NCBI RefSeq assembly: GCF_026342835.1
Contig: NZ_JAPEMI010000002.1
Location: 372,001 to 436,000, forward strand
Direction of reading: 5' to 3'
Length of the DNA: 64,000 nucleotides
From: Streptomyces sp. NBC_00154
GTDB taxonomy: Bacteria > Actinomycetota > Actinomycetes > Streptomycetales > Streptomycetaceae
The position numbers and the translations under genes were made by a program. Positions 40,202 to 48,852 of the stretch are shown piece after piece. Position 1 is the first letter of the stretch, and each line of letters begins with the position of its first letter. The notes beneath the pieces were generated by a model. It did no database searches and had not been told where the DNA came from. It saw nothing but the letters and a program-made list of their open reading frames with translations.

Positions 40202-41557
40202 TCATGTGTCTCCCGCCGCCGATGACAGCGAGTCGGGTATGCGCAGGGCGAGCAACGCAACATCGTCGTCGAATGCTTGGTCGTGCCCTGCGACGAGGTC
40301 GGCGCACAGCTGGGGCAGGGGTGCCGTGGCCAGGCGGGCGGCGTGGGCGGCCAGGGCGGTCAGGCCCGTGTCGATGTCCTGGTTGCGGCGCTCCACCAGC
40401 CCGTCGGTGAACAACAGCAAGGTGCTGCCGGGCGGGAGCGGGTGCTCGTGGGTGAACCGGGGGATGGAGGGATCGATGCCCACCGGAATGCCGTGCTGGG
40501 TGGGAGCGAGGTAGCCGGTGTCACCGTCCGCGCCGATCAGCAGGGGCGGGAGGTGTCCGGCGTTGCTCCAGCGGAAGGTGTACCCGTCACGGCCCTCGTC
40601 GATGCGACCGCAGACCAGCGTGGCCGTGGGGGGATCATCGAACATGGTCAGGGCGTGGTCGAGTCTCGAAACGATCAGGCCGGGCGGCCCGCCGTGGTCG
40701 TAGGCGAGGGCGCGCAGCATGTTGCGGATCTGGCCCATCAGGGGGGCGGCTTCGACGTCGTGGCCGGTGACATCTCCGATCACGACGCACGTGGCGCCAT
40801 CCGGCAAGAGCAGGGCGTCGTACCAGTCCCCGCCGAGCCGGGGGAGCTCGGAGGCCGGCTGGTAGGCGCCTTCGACGGCGAGGGGGCTCAGGTCGGGCAG
40901 GGTGGGCAGCAGGCGGCGCTGGAAGTTTTCGGCGGTGCGTCGGAGGCGCTCGTACAGGCGGGCGTTTTCGATGCTGACGCTCGCGGCACTGGCCAGCGCG
41001 GTCAGCAGGGCCTGGTCTTCCTCGCTGAACGGTGTGCCGTCGTGTTTGTCCGCGAGGTAGAGGGTGCCGTAGAGGGTGTCGCGGACAGTCAGCGGGACAC
41101 CCAGGAGTGTTGTCATCACCGGGTGGTCGGGTGGGAAGCCGGCCGAGCGGGGGTCGACGGCGATCTCGTCGACCCGCAAGGGCTCGCATTCGGCGATCAG
41201 GCCGCGCAGCAGACCGTGCCCCTGAGGGAGACCGGAGGCGGCCCTGAGCTTCTCGTCGTCCACCCCGACGGTGATCAGGTCGACGATGTCTCCGCTGTCC
41301 CCGAGCACCCCCAGCGCGCCGTAACGGGCGGCGATGAGATCGGCGGCGGCTTCCACGATGTGCTGGAGTACGGTACGGGGGTCCATGTCGGCGCTGATGG
41401 CCACCACCGCGTCCAGCAGGCGCTGATCCACGGTCAACTGCCATACCTGGGTGTTCAGTTCCTCGAAGGACTGCTTGTCAGGCAGTCGGCCGCTCTTCTC
41501 CAATGCGGCGGTGACGTGCCCGGCTGCCTCTTCCGGCGGCTCTGGATCAATCGACAT
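40202..41557 (-). CDS. GAF-domain SpoIIE-type PP2C phosphatase
   Basis: A 451-aa cytosolic protein. A short N-terminal coil (~25-50) leads into a GAF domain (~50-205: LQHIVEAAADLIAARYGALGVLG, LLGVPLTVRDTLYGTLYLADK, PFSEEDQALLTALASAASVSIENARLYERL). The SpoIIE domain (~215-440) carries LGGDWYDALLLPDGATCVVIGDVTGHDVEAAPLMGQIRNMLRA and LFTDGLVERRNQDIDTGL with the metal aspartates. It probably dephosphorylates STAS-type antagonists such as the convergent neighbour. It is 26-30% shorter than the PAS/GAF paralogue at 23.9 kb. Confidence 0.92.
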   Translation of the reverse strand: MSIDPEPPEEAAGHVTAALEKSGRLPDKQSFEELNTQVWQLTVDQRLLDAVVAISADMDPRTVLQHIVEAAADLIAARYGALGVLGDSGDIVDLITVGVDDEKLRAASGLPQGHGLLRGLIAECEPLRVDEIAVDPRSAGFPPDHPVMTTLLGVPLTVRDTLYGTLYLADKHDGTPFSEEDQALLTALASAASVSIENARLYERLRRTAENFQRRLLPTLPDLSPLAVEGAYQPASELPRLGGDWYDALLLPDGATCVVIGDVTGHDVEAAPLMGQIRNMLRALAYDHGGPPGLIVSRLDHALTMFDDPPTATLVCGRIDEGRDGYTFRWSNAGHLPPLLIGADGDTGYLAPTQHGIPVGIDPSIPRFTHEHPLPPGSTLLLFTDGLVERRNQDIDTGLTALAAHAARLATAPLPQLCADLVAGHDQAFDDDVALLALRIPDSLSSAAGDT

Positions 41558-41701
41558 GGGGCACCTCCCGGCGGGTCGGGAGCCGATACGGCTGTGGCCG
41601 CCTTCCCTGCATGGCCACCGTACTGCGAGCCCCAGACAGGTGCGCGCCGCGCTACGAGGATCTCGCCTCCCACCGCCGGGCTGCCGTTGTCCCGGATCGG
41701 A

Positions 41702-41848
41702 TCACGGGACCACGATGACAGGGAAGTGGGCAGGCCCGGGCCATTCGTGCGGGCACCGAGCCGATCAGGCGTTGCAAGCGGTGCTCTGGGTGCCGAGCAC
41801 CAGCGCGTCGGCTTGACGCTCGTCGGCCAGGCGGGCCCCCTCCCGCAT
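41702..41848 (-). pseudogene. Universal stress protein (UspA) C-terminal remnant
   Basis: Three successive frames reconstruct the end of a Usp domain: GARLADERQADALVLGTQ, then HRLQRLIGSVPARMARACPLP, then HFPVIVVP before TGA (41702-41704). This matches the Usp pattern ADALVVG-x-RG...LLGSV...CPVVVVP, with the ATP-binding G-x9-G-S region near LIGSV. At least two frameshifts, and the N-terminal half is missing. Confidence 0.6.
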
Positions 41849-41929
41849 CGAAGTCAATAGCCGCGCTCGCCGAGGACCTGGGCGCCTCAGAGCCGACTGA
41901 GTGAGTGCGCGCGCCTCCGTAGCCGGAGG

Positions 41930-42280
41930 CTACGTCGACGACGGAACCCGCCCCGAGCCCCTGGGCCCTGAGCGGTGCATGCTCCACTGCGCGAGCGGCA
42001 GCAGGGCGTCCACCAGTGCCTGGCCGTCCGGGGACAGCTGATAGCGGACTTGTACGGGCGTAGTGGGGATGACGGTGCGCTCGATGAGGCCCGCGGCCCC
42101 GAGTTCCTTCAGGCGCTGGGAGAGCAGCCGGTCGGAGATGCCGTCGATCATCGCCCGGTACTCACCGAAGCGCCGGGCTCCACGGTCGGCGGCCTGCAGT
42201 ACCGAACCCGTCCAGCGGCGTCCGATCAGTTCGAGGGTGCCCTCGAAGCTCGGGCAGGTGTCGTCATGAATGGAGTTCAC
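41930..42280 (-). CDS. HxlR-family transcriptional regulator
   Basis: A 116-aa winged-helix protein: DDTCPSFEGTLELIGRRWTGSVLQAADRGARRFGEYRAMIDGISDRLLSQRLKELGAAGLIERTVIPTTPVQVRYQLSPDGQAL. The conserved cysteine is in DTCPSF. A GTG start at 42280 without a clear ribosome site suggests a leaderless transcript. It is divergent from the LLM flavin oxidoreductase with a 64-bp AT-rich gap containing TTAC repeats (CACTTAC and CCTTACC), a likely operator for both genes. Confidence 0.88.
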   Translation of the reverse strand: MNSIHDDTCPSFEGTLELIGRRWTGSVLQAADRGARRFGEYRAMIDGISDRLLSQRLKELGAAGLIERTVIPTTPVQVRYQLSPDGQALVDALLPLAQWSMHRSGPRGSGRVPSST

Positions 42281-42344
42281 TTACAAAAGATTAGTACCTT
42301 ACCCGCTGTTTTGCCGGTGGGGTGGTCCGGCGGACCGTAGACGC

Positions 42345-43244
42345 ATGACCGACTACGGACGTCCACTCTCCTTCGGAGTGAGCCTCGATCCCTCCGCCGG
42401 GGCCTGGGCGCAGACCCGGCGCCTCGCGCGGACGGCGGAGGACTCGGGCCTGGACTACCTCGCCGTCCAGGACCACCCCTACCAGCCCGGCCACCTCGAC
42501 GCCTGGACCCTGATCACGCATCTGTCCGCGGCCACCGACCGCATCACCTTCCTCACCGACGTGGTCGACCTGCAGTTGCGACCGCCGGTGATGCTCGCCA
42601 AGGCCGCCGCGTCGCTGAGCGTGCTCACCGACGGACGGATCCAGCTCGGTGTCGGCGGGGGCGGCATCCCCGATGCCATCGCCTCGATGGGCGGACCGGC
42701 GCGACACGGACAGGACATGGTGGCATTCGCCGAGGAGTCCCTGGGGCTCCTGCGCGCGGCCCTGTCCGGGGGCGTCGTACGACTGCACAGCCAGTACCAC
42801 GCCGTCGGCGGATACCGCGCCGGACCGGTGTCCCCGAAGCCCGTCGAGCTCTGGCTCGGAGCCCAGAAGCCGCGGATGCTCGCCGTCGCCGGCCGGTTGG
42901 CCGATGGCTGGATCTCTCCGCTGAACACCTACGTCCCACCGCAGGACGTGCCCTCGCGTCAGCGGATCATCGACGAGGCGGTCGCCGACGCAGGCCGCGA
43001 CCCGAGGACGCTCCGGCGCGTCTACAACGTGATCGGCGTGATCGGCGACCACGGGGACGGACCGGGGCTCGTCGGCGATGTGCGGCGGTGGGCAGACACA
43101 CTCGCCGAGTGGGCCGTGGAACTCGGCTTCGACACCTTCGTCTTCTGGCCCGCCACTGACCCCGAGCAACAGCTCGCGCTCTTCGCCGCCGAGGTCGTGC
43201 CCGCGGTGCGCGAGCGCGTCGGCGCCCTCCGGAGCGGGCGATGA
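42345..43244 (+). CDS. LLM-class (luciferase-like) flavin-dependent oxidoreductase
   Basis: A 299-aa TIM-barrel flavoprotein. LSFGVSLDPSAGAWAQTRRLARTAEDSGLDYLAVQDHPYQPGHLDAWT, then ITFLTDVVDLQLRPPVMLAKAAASLSVLTDGRIQLGVGGGGI and KPVELWLGAQKPRMLAVAGRLADGWISP are standard F420/FMN-binding luciferase-like motifs. Substrate and cofactor cannot be read. Its stop overlaps the next ATG by 4 nt (ATGA), so it is coupled to the FAD oxidoreductase; both are probably under the divergent HxlR regulator. Confidence 0.9.
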   Translation: MTDYGRPLSFGVSLDPSAGAWAQTRRLARTAEDSGLDYLAVQDHPYQPGHLDAWTLITHLSAATDRITFLTDVVDLQLRPPVMLAKAAASLSVLTDGRIQLGVGGGGIPDAIASMGGPARHGQDMVAFAEESLGLLRAALSGGVVRLHSQYHAVGGYRAGPVSPKPVELWLGAQKPRMLAVAGRLADGWISPLNTYVPPQDVPSRQRIIDEAVADAGRDPRTLRRVYNVIGVIGDHGDGPGLVGDVRRWADTLAEWAVELGFDTFVFWPATDPEQQLALFAAEVVPAVRERVGALRSGR

Positions 43245-44551
43245 ACGGCACCCTCTCCACCGTGCCGGCCGAGCTCGCCGGCAAGCTGGTCATGCCCGAC
43301 GACCGCCGCTACCGGCTGCTCCGCTCCACCTACACCACCGTGGGCCACCCAGCCGCCGTCGTCCTACCCGAGTCCGCGGGCGATGTCGCGGCGGCGCTGC
43401 GGCTCGCGAGGGAGACGGGGCTTGGGGTGGCCGTCCGTAGCGGCGGGCACGGCCTGTCCGGCAGCGGTACCAATAACGGCGGGCTCGTCATCGACCTGAG
43501 CGCGCTGCACCGGGTCGACGTCCTCGACCGCGGTTCCCGTCTGGTCCGTGTCGAGGCGGGCGCCCGCTGGGCCCAGGTCGCCCAGGCGCTCGCCCCGCAC
43601 AGGCTCGCCATCAGTTCGGGCGACCACGGCAACGTCGGGGTCGGAGGCATCGCCACCGGGGGCGGCGTCGGATGGCTCGTACGGCAGTACGGGCTCACCG
43701 TCGACCACATCCGCGCCGTCGAGGTCGTCCTGCCCGACGGATCGGCCGTGCGCGCCGATGCCGATGCCGAGCCTGACCTGCTGTGGGTGATGCGCGGGGC
43801 CGGCGCGGGTGCCGGGATCGCGGTGGCCTTCGAGATCGAGGCCATGGCGCTCCGTGACGTCGGTTACGCGCAGCTGGTCGCGGCGGTGGACCCGGCCGCG
43901 GAGACGCTGCGGCGCTGGGAGGCCGTCATGGCGCGAGCGCCGCGCGAGTTGTCGACGGCGGTGATGCTGTCCTCGCAGGGCGCCGCCACCGCCGCGTTCA
44001 TCACCGCTGTCGTGGCCTCCGACAGCCCGTCAGTCATCCGCGACGCCATCGAACCGCTGCTCGGGATCGGTGACGTAATGGCCCAGCAGGCCCATGTCGT
44101 CTCCTACACAGAGCTGGTCCCACCGCTCCACCTGCACACCAACACCGGGCAGATGCCCTCCAGCACGACCAACGGACTGCTCACCGACATGACCCCGGAT
44201 GCCGCTCGCGCCCTGGTCGCGGCGTCGGCCGCCCCCGACCCGGTCCTGGTCCAGCTGCGTTCGCTCGGCGGCGCGGCCCACGACCCCGCCCCCTCTGCCA
44301 TGGCCTTCACACACCGCCATCAGAACACCCTCGTCATCGCCTCGGCGTTCCCGCCGGACGACCGCGCCACGCTGGCTGCCGCCTGGGCGCCCCTCGCCCC
44401 ACACACCGACGGCGCCTACGTGAACTTCGAGAGCAATCCCGACAAGACGACGTTCATACGCGCCTACCCCGGACCGACCGGCACCCGCGTCACCGACCTG
44501 TGGAAGCGCTACGACCCCGACGGAGTCCTGCGCTCCCGGCCGCCGGCCTGA
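43241..44551 (+). CDS. FAD-binding (BBE/PCMH-type) oxidoreductase
   Basis: A 436-aa flavoprotein of the berberine-bridge/6-hydroxy-D-nicotine oxidase class. PAAVVLPESAGDVAAALRLARETGLGVAVRSGGHGLSG has the histidine that usually carries covalent FAD (RSGGHG). GDHGNVGVGGIATGGGVGWLVRQYGLTVDHI completes the PCMH domain, and the C-terminal LWKRYDPDGVLRS is the BBE-type tail, slightly short. A second covalent cysteine is not seen; SSGDHGNVGVGG occupies its position. It oxidises an unknown alcohol or amine. Coupled to the upstream LLM gene. Confidence 0.9.
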   Translation: MNGTLSTVPAELAGKLVMPDDRRYRLLRSTYTTVGHPAAVVLPESAGDVAAALRLARETGLGVAVRSGGHGLSGSGTNNGGLVIDLSALHRVDVLDRGSRLVRVEAGARWAQVAQALAPHRLAISSGDHGNVGVGGIATGGGVGWLVRQYGLTVDHIRAVEVVLPDGSAVRADADAEPDLLWVMRGAGAGAGIAVAFEIEAMALRDVGYAQLVAAVDPAAETLRRWEAVMARAPRELSTAVMLSSQGAATAAFITAVVASDSPSVIRDAIEPLLGIGDVMAQQAHVVSYTELVPPLHLHTNTGQMPSSTTNGLLTDMTPDAARALVAASAAPDPVLVQLRSLGGAAHDPAPSAMAFTHRHQNTLVIASAFPPDDRATLAAAWAPLAPHTDGAYVNFESNPDKTTFIRAYPGPTGTRVTDLWKRYDPDGVLRSRPPA

Positions 44552-44643
44552 CCGCCGGCCCCATCGACCGCACCGGCCACGAGCCCCACGGCACCCGCCG
44601 CAGGCTCCCGCCCAGTCATGTCACCCCCTACTGGAGATAATCC

Positions 44644-44900
44644 ATGGCCACGTTGCTGCACATCGACTCCTCCGTGTCCCGGGCGGAGCCTCCGCCTCCC
44701 GCGCCGTCACGGGGACCTTCCGCAAGACCTGGGAAGAGCAGCACCCGGAGAGCACGGTGATCTACCGCGATCTCTCCGTCGCCCCCGTCCCGCACATCGC
44801 CGCCGCCGCACACACCGCGGGCTTCGCCACCTCCCGCGACCGCGCCCTGCAGGACGCGGCCACCAAGGCCAAGGCCCTCGCCGAACGCCTCGCCGCGTAA
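44644..44900 (+). pseudogene. FMN-dependent NADH:quinone oxidoreductase/azoreductase remnant
   Basis: ATG 44644 starts MATLLHIDSSVSR as in AzoR proteins. After one lost G near 44682 the frame continues ASASRAVTGTFRKTWEEQHP, then STVIYRDLSVAPVPHI and HTAGFATSRDRAL, ending at TAA 44898-44900. The FMN-binding GAPMYNF region and the rest of the ~200-aa flavodoxin-like fold are missing through an internal deletion. Not functional as written. Confidence 0.7.
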
Positions 44901-45039
44901 ACACGAGAGCGCCGTGTGCGTCCCTGCTGCTAGGACATCGCACGGCGTCCTCGATTCGCCCAACAGCGTCCACGGGAGTGAAGGTCGTCTTCGACGCCGG
45001 CACCCGGCTCAACTCGGGCGGCGGCAGGCAACCACAACG

Positions 45040-45190
45040 ACTGCAAAGTGGGAGCGGGCCGGCACCGAGCACGCCGTCGGCCGGGCCACGGTCATCGCGG
45101 ACGGCGGCTGCCGGAGCACCGGTCTGGTCATCCCGCACCGTCGCGAGCGGGCCAGGCCGAACTCCCGGCCAGTTGGGGCTGTTGGCGCAG
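45040..45190 (+). pseudogene. IS5-type transposase fragment
   Basis: A frame reads TVIADGGCRSTGLVIPHRRE, resembling the segment before the last catalytic region of IS5-type transposases (typically DGGYRGTGLVIPHRR, then GQ-x-ELPAW). It continues with one shift as GQAELPASWG. No terminal repeats or other parts are visible. Confidence 0.45.
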
Positions 45191-45238
45191 GCACGCGGGG
45201 CGTCCGATCGGCGTCCACATGTCCGGTCGCCGCCTGAA

Positions 45239-46267
45239 CTAGGAACGGTCCTCCGCGACGTCGACGATGATCTTGCCCGCGGCGGATCCGCTCTCCACCG
45301 CCTTGTGGGCCTCGGCGGCCGTATGGAGGGTGAAATGCCGGGGATCGACCATGGGCATGAGCGCCCCGGCGTCAACAAGGGCGGCCGCCTCCCGCAGAAT
45401 CTCCCCGTGGTGCTCCCGGCCCCGTCCGGTCAGCATCGGCAGCAGCGTGAAGACGCCCGAGTATGTGGCCCCGCGGAACGACAGGGGGGCAATGCTGTGG
45501 GTGCCCCAACCCAGGGCGCTGACCACATGCCCGGTGTAGGTGCGCACAGCGGTGAAGGAGGCGTCGAGCGTTTCGCCGCCGACGGTGTCGAAGATGATGT
45601 CGAAGCCCTCACCGCCGGTGTGCCGGGCGACGTAGTCCTCGACCGGGGTGGTGGTGTAGTCGATCGGCGTCGCTCCAAGGCGGGCGATGGTCTCCAGGCT
45701 GCGGGCCGATCCGGTTGCGAAGACCTCGGCTCCCCGCGCCCGGGCGACCTGAATGGCCACATGCCCGATGCCGCCCGCTCCGCCGTGGACGAGGACTCGC
45801 TGACCGGTTCTCACCCGCGCCCGGTCCACCAGACCCTCCCAGGCCGTGATGACGGTCAGTGGGAGTGCCGCCGCCTCCCGCGGGCTCAAGGAAACGGGCT
45901 TGTGCGCAAGCAGTTGGGCGTCGACGGCCGCGTACTCGGCCAGCGAGCCCTGCAGGTCGCCGACGCCGCCGGTGAGCCCGTACACCTCGTCGCCCGGGGC
46001 GAAGCCGGTGACCTCGGGACCGACGGCCTCGACCACGCCGGCCAGGTCCACTCCAAGGATGGCGGGCAGCCGGCTGCGAGCGTGGGCCGCCTTACCGGCC
46101 CGGATCTTCGTGTCCAGCGGATTCACGCCGCTGGCCGCTACTCGCACCAGCACCTGGCCCGGCCCGGCAGCAGGAGTCGCGAGTTCGCTCAGGGTCAGCG
46201 GGCCGCCGAACTGCTCCAGCACAACCGCGAGCATGGATGCGGCCTCCGCAGGGCGGGACGTGGTCAT
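45239..46267 (-). CDS. Zinc-independent MDR-family quinone oxidoreductase
   Basis: A 342-aa medium-chain dehydrogenase/reductase. MLAVVLEQFGGPLTLSELATPAAGPGQVLVRVAASGVNPLDTKIR and LPAILGVDLAGVVEAVGPEVTGFAPGDEVYG form the GroES-like domain. VLVHGGAGGIGHVAIQVARARGAEVFATG is the NADPH-binding Rossmann fold. Zinc-ligand cysteines are absent, as in quinone reductases/zeta-crystallins. The ATG follows GAAAGGAA. A 16-bp palindrome at 46281-46296, identical in core to one upstream of the adjacent TetR gene, indicates repression by that TetR. Confidence 0.92.
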   Translation of the reverse strand: MTTSRPAEAASMLAVVLEQFGGPLTLSELATPAAGPGQVLVRVAASGVNPLDTKIRAGKAAHARSRLPAILGVDLAGVVEAVGPEVTGFAPGDEVYGLTGGVGDLQGSLAEYAAVDAQLLAHKPVSLSPREAAALPLTVITAWEGLVDRARVRTGQRVLVHGGAGGIGHVAIQVARARGAEVFATGSARSLETIARLGATPIDYTTTPVEDYVARHTGGEGFDIIFDTVGGETLDASFTAVRTYTGHVVSALGWGTHSIAPLSFRGATYSGVFTLLPMLTGRGREHHGEILREAAALVDAGALMPMVDPRHFTLHTAAEAHKAVESGSAAGKIIVDVAEDRS

Positions 46268-46280
46268 GGTATTCCTTTCG

Positions 46281-46296
46281 AACAGACAGGTCTGTT
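46281..46296. promoter_or_regulatory. TetR operator AACAGACAGGTCTGTT (MDR promoter)
   Basis: A perfect 16-bp palindrome 14 bp upstream of the MDR oxidoreductase ATG, overlapping its expected promoter. Its 15-base core recurs at 46995-47010 before the TetR gene. Confidence 0.8.
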
Positions 46297-46358
46297 TTAT
46301 TTGGATCCGAAAATCCCCTCATGCGCCCCCGAGAGAGGGCGCATGAGGGCCTGGAGGG

Positions 46359-46946
46359 TTAGATGGCAGGTGGCGGGCAGGAGCGCCCGACCGCGAACCG
46401 TGCCGCCTCCTTGGCGGCGGCAGGCATGGCCGGGTCCTGCTCGAGCTTGCCCGCCGCCAGCGCACCGTCGACCAGCAGGGTGAGCTGCAGGGCCAGCTGG
46501 TCGGGGTCGTCAGCTCCGGCCGCCTCGGCCAGGTCGCGCACCCATGCCCGCACCGCTCGCTTGTGTTCGACGGTCACGGTGTGCGGGAGGCTCCCCGGCT
46601 CACTCTCGGCGGCGGCATTGATGAACGGGCAGCCGTGAAATCCGTGCCGTTCATAGGAGGCGGTGACCGCGTCGAACAGACCCACCAGCTGATCGCGGGG
46701 ACTGTCACCGGCCGCCAGCGCGGCGGCCCGCAGCTTGCCGCGCCAGGAGTCGTCGGTCCGCCGCAGATAGGCGGCGGCCAGTTCGTCCTTGGACGGGAAG
46801 TGCACATACAGGGTGGACTTGGCGACGCCCGAATCGGCGATGATGCGGTCGACGCCCACGCCCCGCAGCCCATGAGCAGAGAACAGCTCTTCCGCCGTCG
46901 TAAGGATGCGCTCGCGCGCCGGGAGGCGCTTGGCCGTGGCAGGCAT
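46359..46946 (-). CDS. TetR-family transcriptional regulator
   Basis: A 195-aa repressor. The DNA-binding domain reads RERILTTAEELFSAHGLRGVGVDRIIADSGVAKSTLYVHFPSKDELAAAYLRR (~10-62). The ligand domain includes GCPFINAAAESEPGS, typical of the TetR_C_6/YxaF-like group. It lies just upstream of, and in the same direction as, the MDR oxidoreductase, and both promoters share the same palindrome. Likely an autoregulated repressor that responds to an electrophile or quinone-type substrate of the oxidoreductase (inference). Start 46946 fits family length; a longer frame to 47135 crosses the operator and is rejected. Confidence 0.9.
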   Translation of the reverse strand: MPATAKRLPARERILTTAEELFSAHGLRGVGVDRIIADSGVAKSTLYVHFPSKDELAAAYLRRTDDSWRGKLRAAALAAGDSPRDQLVGLFDAVTASYERHGFHGCPFINAAAESEPGSLPHTVTVEHKRAVRAWVRDLAEAAGADDPDQLALQLTLLVDGALAAGKLEQDPAMPAAAKEAARFAVGRSCPPPAI

Positions 46947-46994
46947 GGCAGTTCTCGACCCTCTCCGGACCCCTGGATTCGTCACCTGAAGACT

Positions 46995-47010
46995 AACAGA
47001 CAGGTCTGTC
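46995..47010. promoter_or_regulatory. TetR operator AACAGACAGGTCTGTC (autoregulation)
   Basis: 15 of 16 bases equal the palindrome at 46281-46296. It lies about 49 bp upstream of the TetR ATG, fitting negative autoregulation. Confidence 0.8.
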
Positions 47011-47109
47011 CGATCAAACGGTGGGACGGCGTGCCTGGCCGGCGGTCGAGGACCTATCTCGCAGATACCGTCGGAGTGATGAGGCGGATCGCGCGGGCGC
47101 GGCCGTTCT

Positions 47110-47232
47110 TCAGGATGGAACGGTTCGGTGGACACGCCGACCCTGGAGGCCAGCCCCGCGAGGGGTGCGCTCGCTGAGCATGCGGTCGAGAGGGATCTTG
47201 ATCGCTTGGCTGCCGTTGGCGTCGGGCGTCAT
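47110..47232 (-). CDS. Small ORF or truncated gene, 40 aa
   Basis: ATG 47232 follows GAAAGGGACGGTGTG, a good ribosome site. It encodes MTPDANGSQAIKIPLDRML then SERTPRGAGLQGRRVHR and stops at 47110. The first ~25 residues look protein-like and the rest do not, so this may be the N-terminal stub of a deleted gene. No family is recognised. Confidence 0.3.
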   Translation of the reverse strand: MTPDANGSQAIKIPLDRMLSERTPRGAGLQGRRVHRTVPS

Positions 47233-47358
47233 CACACCGTCCCTTTCGGATCCTCCCTCTGCGACCAAGCGGCCGAGTAGCGGCCACCAGCCTGCGACCC
47301 GTAGGTGCTTCGCTGAAGACGCCCTGGCGCGATGTGCCGTGGATCAAGCGGCGCCCGT

Positions 47359-47940
47359 TCAGCCAAGGGTGCCCAGGGCCACTTCGACGGCCCCCATCAG
47401 CGAGGACCGGTCCGGATCGATGGCACCCATCACCTTCAGCCCCTGCATGGTCACCAGGAGGAATCGAGCCAGGTCGCGGGAGTCGCGGGTGGCAGGCAGC
47501 TCCCCACTCGCCTGCGCTTCCGCGATGACCTCGCAGAGCGCGTCCTCCAGCGAGGCGGTCGTCGAGCGCACGTGCGCGGCGGCCTTGGGGTCGTGTGCGA
47601 TGCGCTCCGTCGTGGCGCCCACTATCAGGCAGGCCTGCCGGCTGCCGTCGCGCACGATCGCGTCCACTGTCCCGACCAGGACCTCGCGCAGCAGCTCGCG
47701 AGCCGGTGCCCCACCGCGCAGGAGCTCGACCAGAGGTAGCGCATACCGTTCGCGGTACCTGTCCATGGCCGCCAGGTACAGCCCCTCCTTGCTGCCGAAC
47801 GCGGCATACAGCGATCCGCGACCCAAGCCGGTGGCGCTCACCAGGTCCTGAACCGACGTTCCCTCGTAGCCCTTGCGGCGGAAGGCGTTCATCGCCGCCT
47901 CCACCGCCGCCTCCGTGTCGAATTCCCTGATGCGTGCCAT
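47359..47940 (-). CDS. TetR-family transcriptional regulator
   Basis: A 193-aa repressor. IREFDTEAAVEAAMNAFRRKGYEGTSVQDLVSATGLGRGSLYAAFGSKEGLYLAAMDRYRERY is the TetR HTH. The C-domain, with QACLIVGATTERIAHDP and LARFLLVTMQGLKVMGAIDPDR, matches the TetR_C group often paired with NAD(P)-dependent enzymes. It is divergent from the SnoaL-like/Gfo-Idh/MDR genes (48.2-51.0 kb), which it probably represses. The intergenic DNA is unusually AT-rich (ACAAATTTTTCTTCC, AGTTTTTTTTGACTC) but no clear palindrome is seen. Confidence 0.9.
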   Translation of the reverse strand: MARIREFDTEAAVEAAMNAFRRKGYEGTSVQDLVSATGLGRGSLYAAFGSKEGLYLAAMDRYRERYALPLVELLRGGAPARELLREVLVGTVDAIVRDGSRQACLIVGATTERIAHDPKAAAHVRSTTASLEDALCEVIAEAQASGELPATRDSRDLARFLLVTMQGLKVMGAIDPDRSSLMGAVEVALGTLG

Positions 47941-48181
47941 GAGCCGAAGCCTATCAGGAACGTGCGGTACAAATTTTTCTTCCATATGCGCCATGCGAAC
48001 AGAAGTTTTTTTTGACTCATCGTTCCACATAGGGTTCACTGAAGGACGGCGCCCGATCGCCCTCCCGGCAGCGGTGCTCCTTGGATCAGCGTCCGGCGCT
48101 CGCAACGCAGCCCTGGAACTCAAGGGCCGGACAAGACCTGCCGCGCCCGCCCACGAGGCGCGGAGCCGAAAGGAAGACACC

Positions 48182-48793
48182 ATGGACGAACAGGAATCCC
48201 GTAAGCCCTCCGCGTGGCGCTCCCGCGTGGCCGCCGCGGCCGCGGCGGCCACGCTGCTGGTCGGCGGCGGCGCAGGAGCGGCGGCCTGGGCCTCCCAGCC
48301 CGCGTCCGGCGAGCACGACCCGGCGCACGCCCGTACCGCGTCGAACGCGGCCAATGTGCAGCGGCTGATCGACATCGAGGACATCCAGCAGCTGAAGGCG
48401 CGTTACTTCCGGTCCATCGACAGCAAGCAGTGGTCGAAGCTGGCCACGCTCTTCACCGCCCACCCCGCGATCGACGTCGGCGCCAAGTACAGCAGCGGCA
48501 AGGAGCTCGCCGAGAAGACGGCTGCGCTGCTCGGCGACGCCCCCAGCGCCCACCAGGGCTTCCTCCCGGAGATTCAGGTGCACGGCAACCGCGCCTCGGC
48601 AATCTGGGCGATGGAGGACTACGTGAGCTTCCCGGCCGACTCCAGCTACAAGAGCGGCTTCCACGGCTACGGCGAGTACCACGACACGTACAAGCGGATC
48701 AACGGTCACTGGTACATCGACAGCACCGTGCTGTCCCGGTTCCGGGTGGACACCGTCCCCAACTGGACGCCGTCCTCCGCGCCGAAGAAGTAA
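48182..48793 (+). CDS. Secreted SnoaL-like (NTF2-fold) protein
   Basis: A 203-aa protein. An N-terminal signal-like segment (SRVAAAAAAATLLVGGGAGAAAWA, cleavage near ASQPASG) precedes an NTF2-like domain: VQRLIDIEDIQQLKARYFRSIDSKQWSKLATLFTAHPAIDV, AIWAMEDYVSFPAD, FHGYGEYHDTYKRINGHWYIDSTVLSRFRVD. The I-x-x-LKARYFR opening is characteristic of SnoaL_4-type enzymes. An exported form is unusual for that group. GAAAGGAA precedes the ATG. It begins a same-strand run with the Gfo/Idh/MocA gene. Confidence 0.82.
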   Translation: MDEQESRKPSAWRSRVAAAAAAATLLVGGGAGAAAWASQPASGEHDPAHARTASNAANVQRLIDIEDIQQLKARYFRSIDSKQWSKLATLFTAHPAIDVGAKYSSGKELAEKTAALLGDAPSAHQGFLPEIQVHGNRASAIWAMEDYVSFPADSSYKSGFHGYGEYHDTYKRINGHWYIDSTVLSRFRVDTVPNWTPSSAPKK

Positions 48794-48852
48794 CAACAAG
48801 ACAGACACACACCCATGAGCCCGTCAGGGCCCCAAATCGCAGGAGTGACAAC

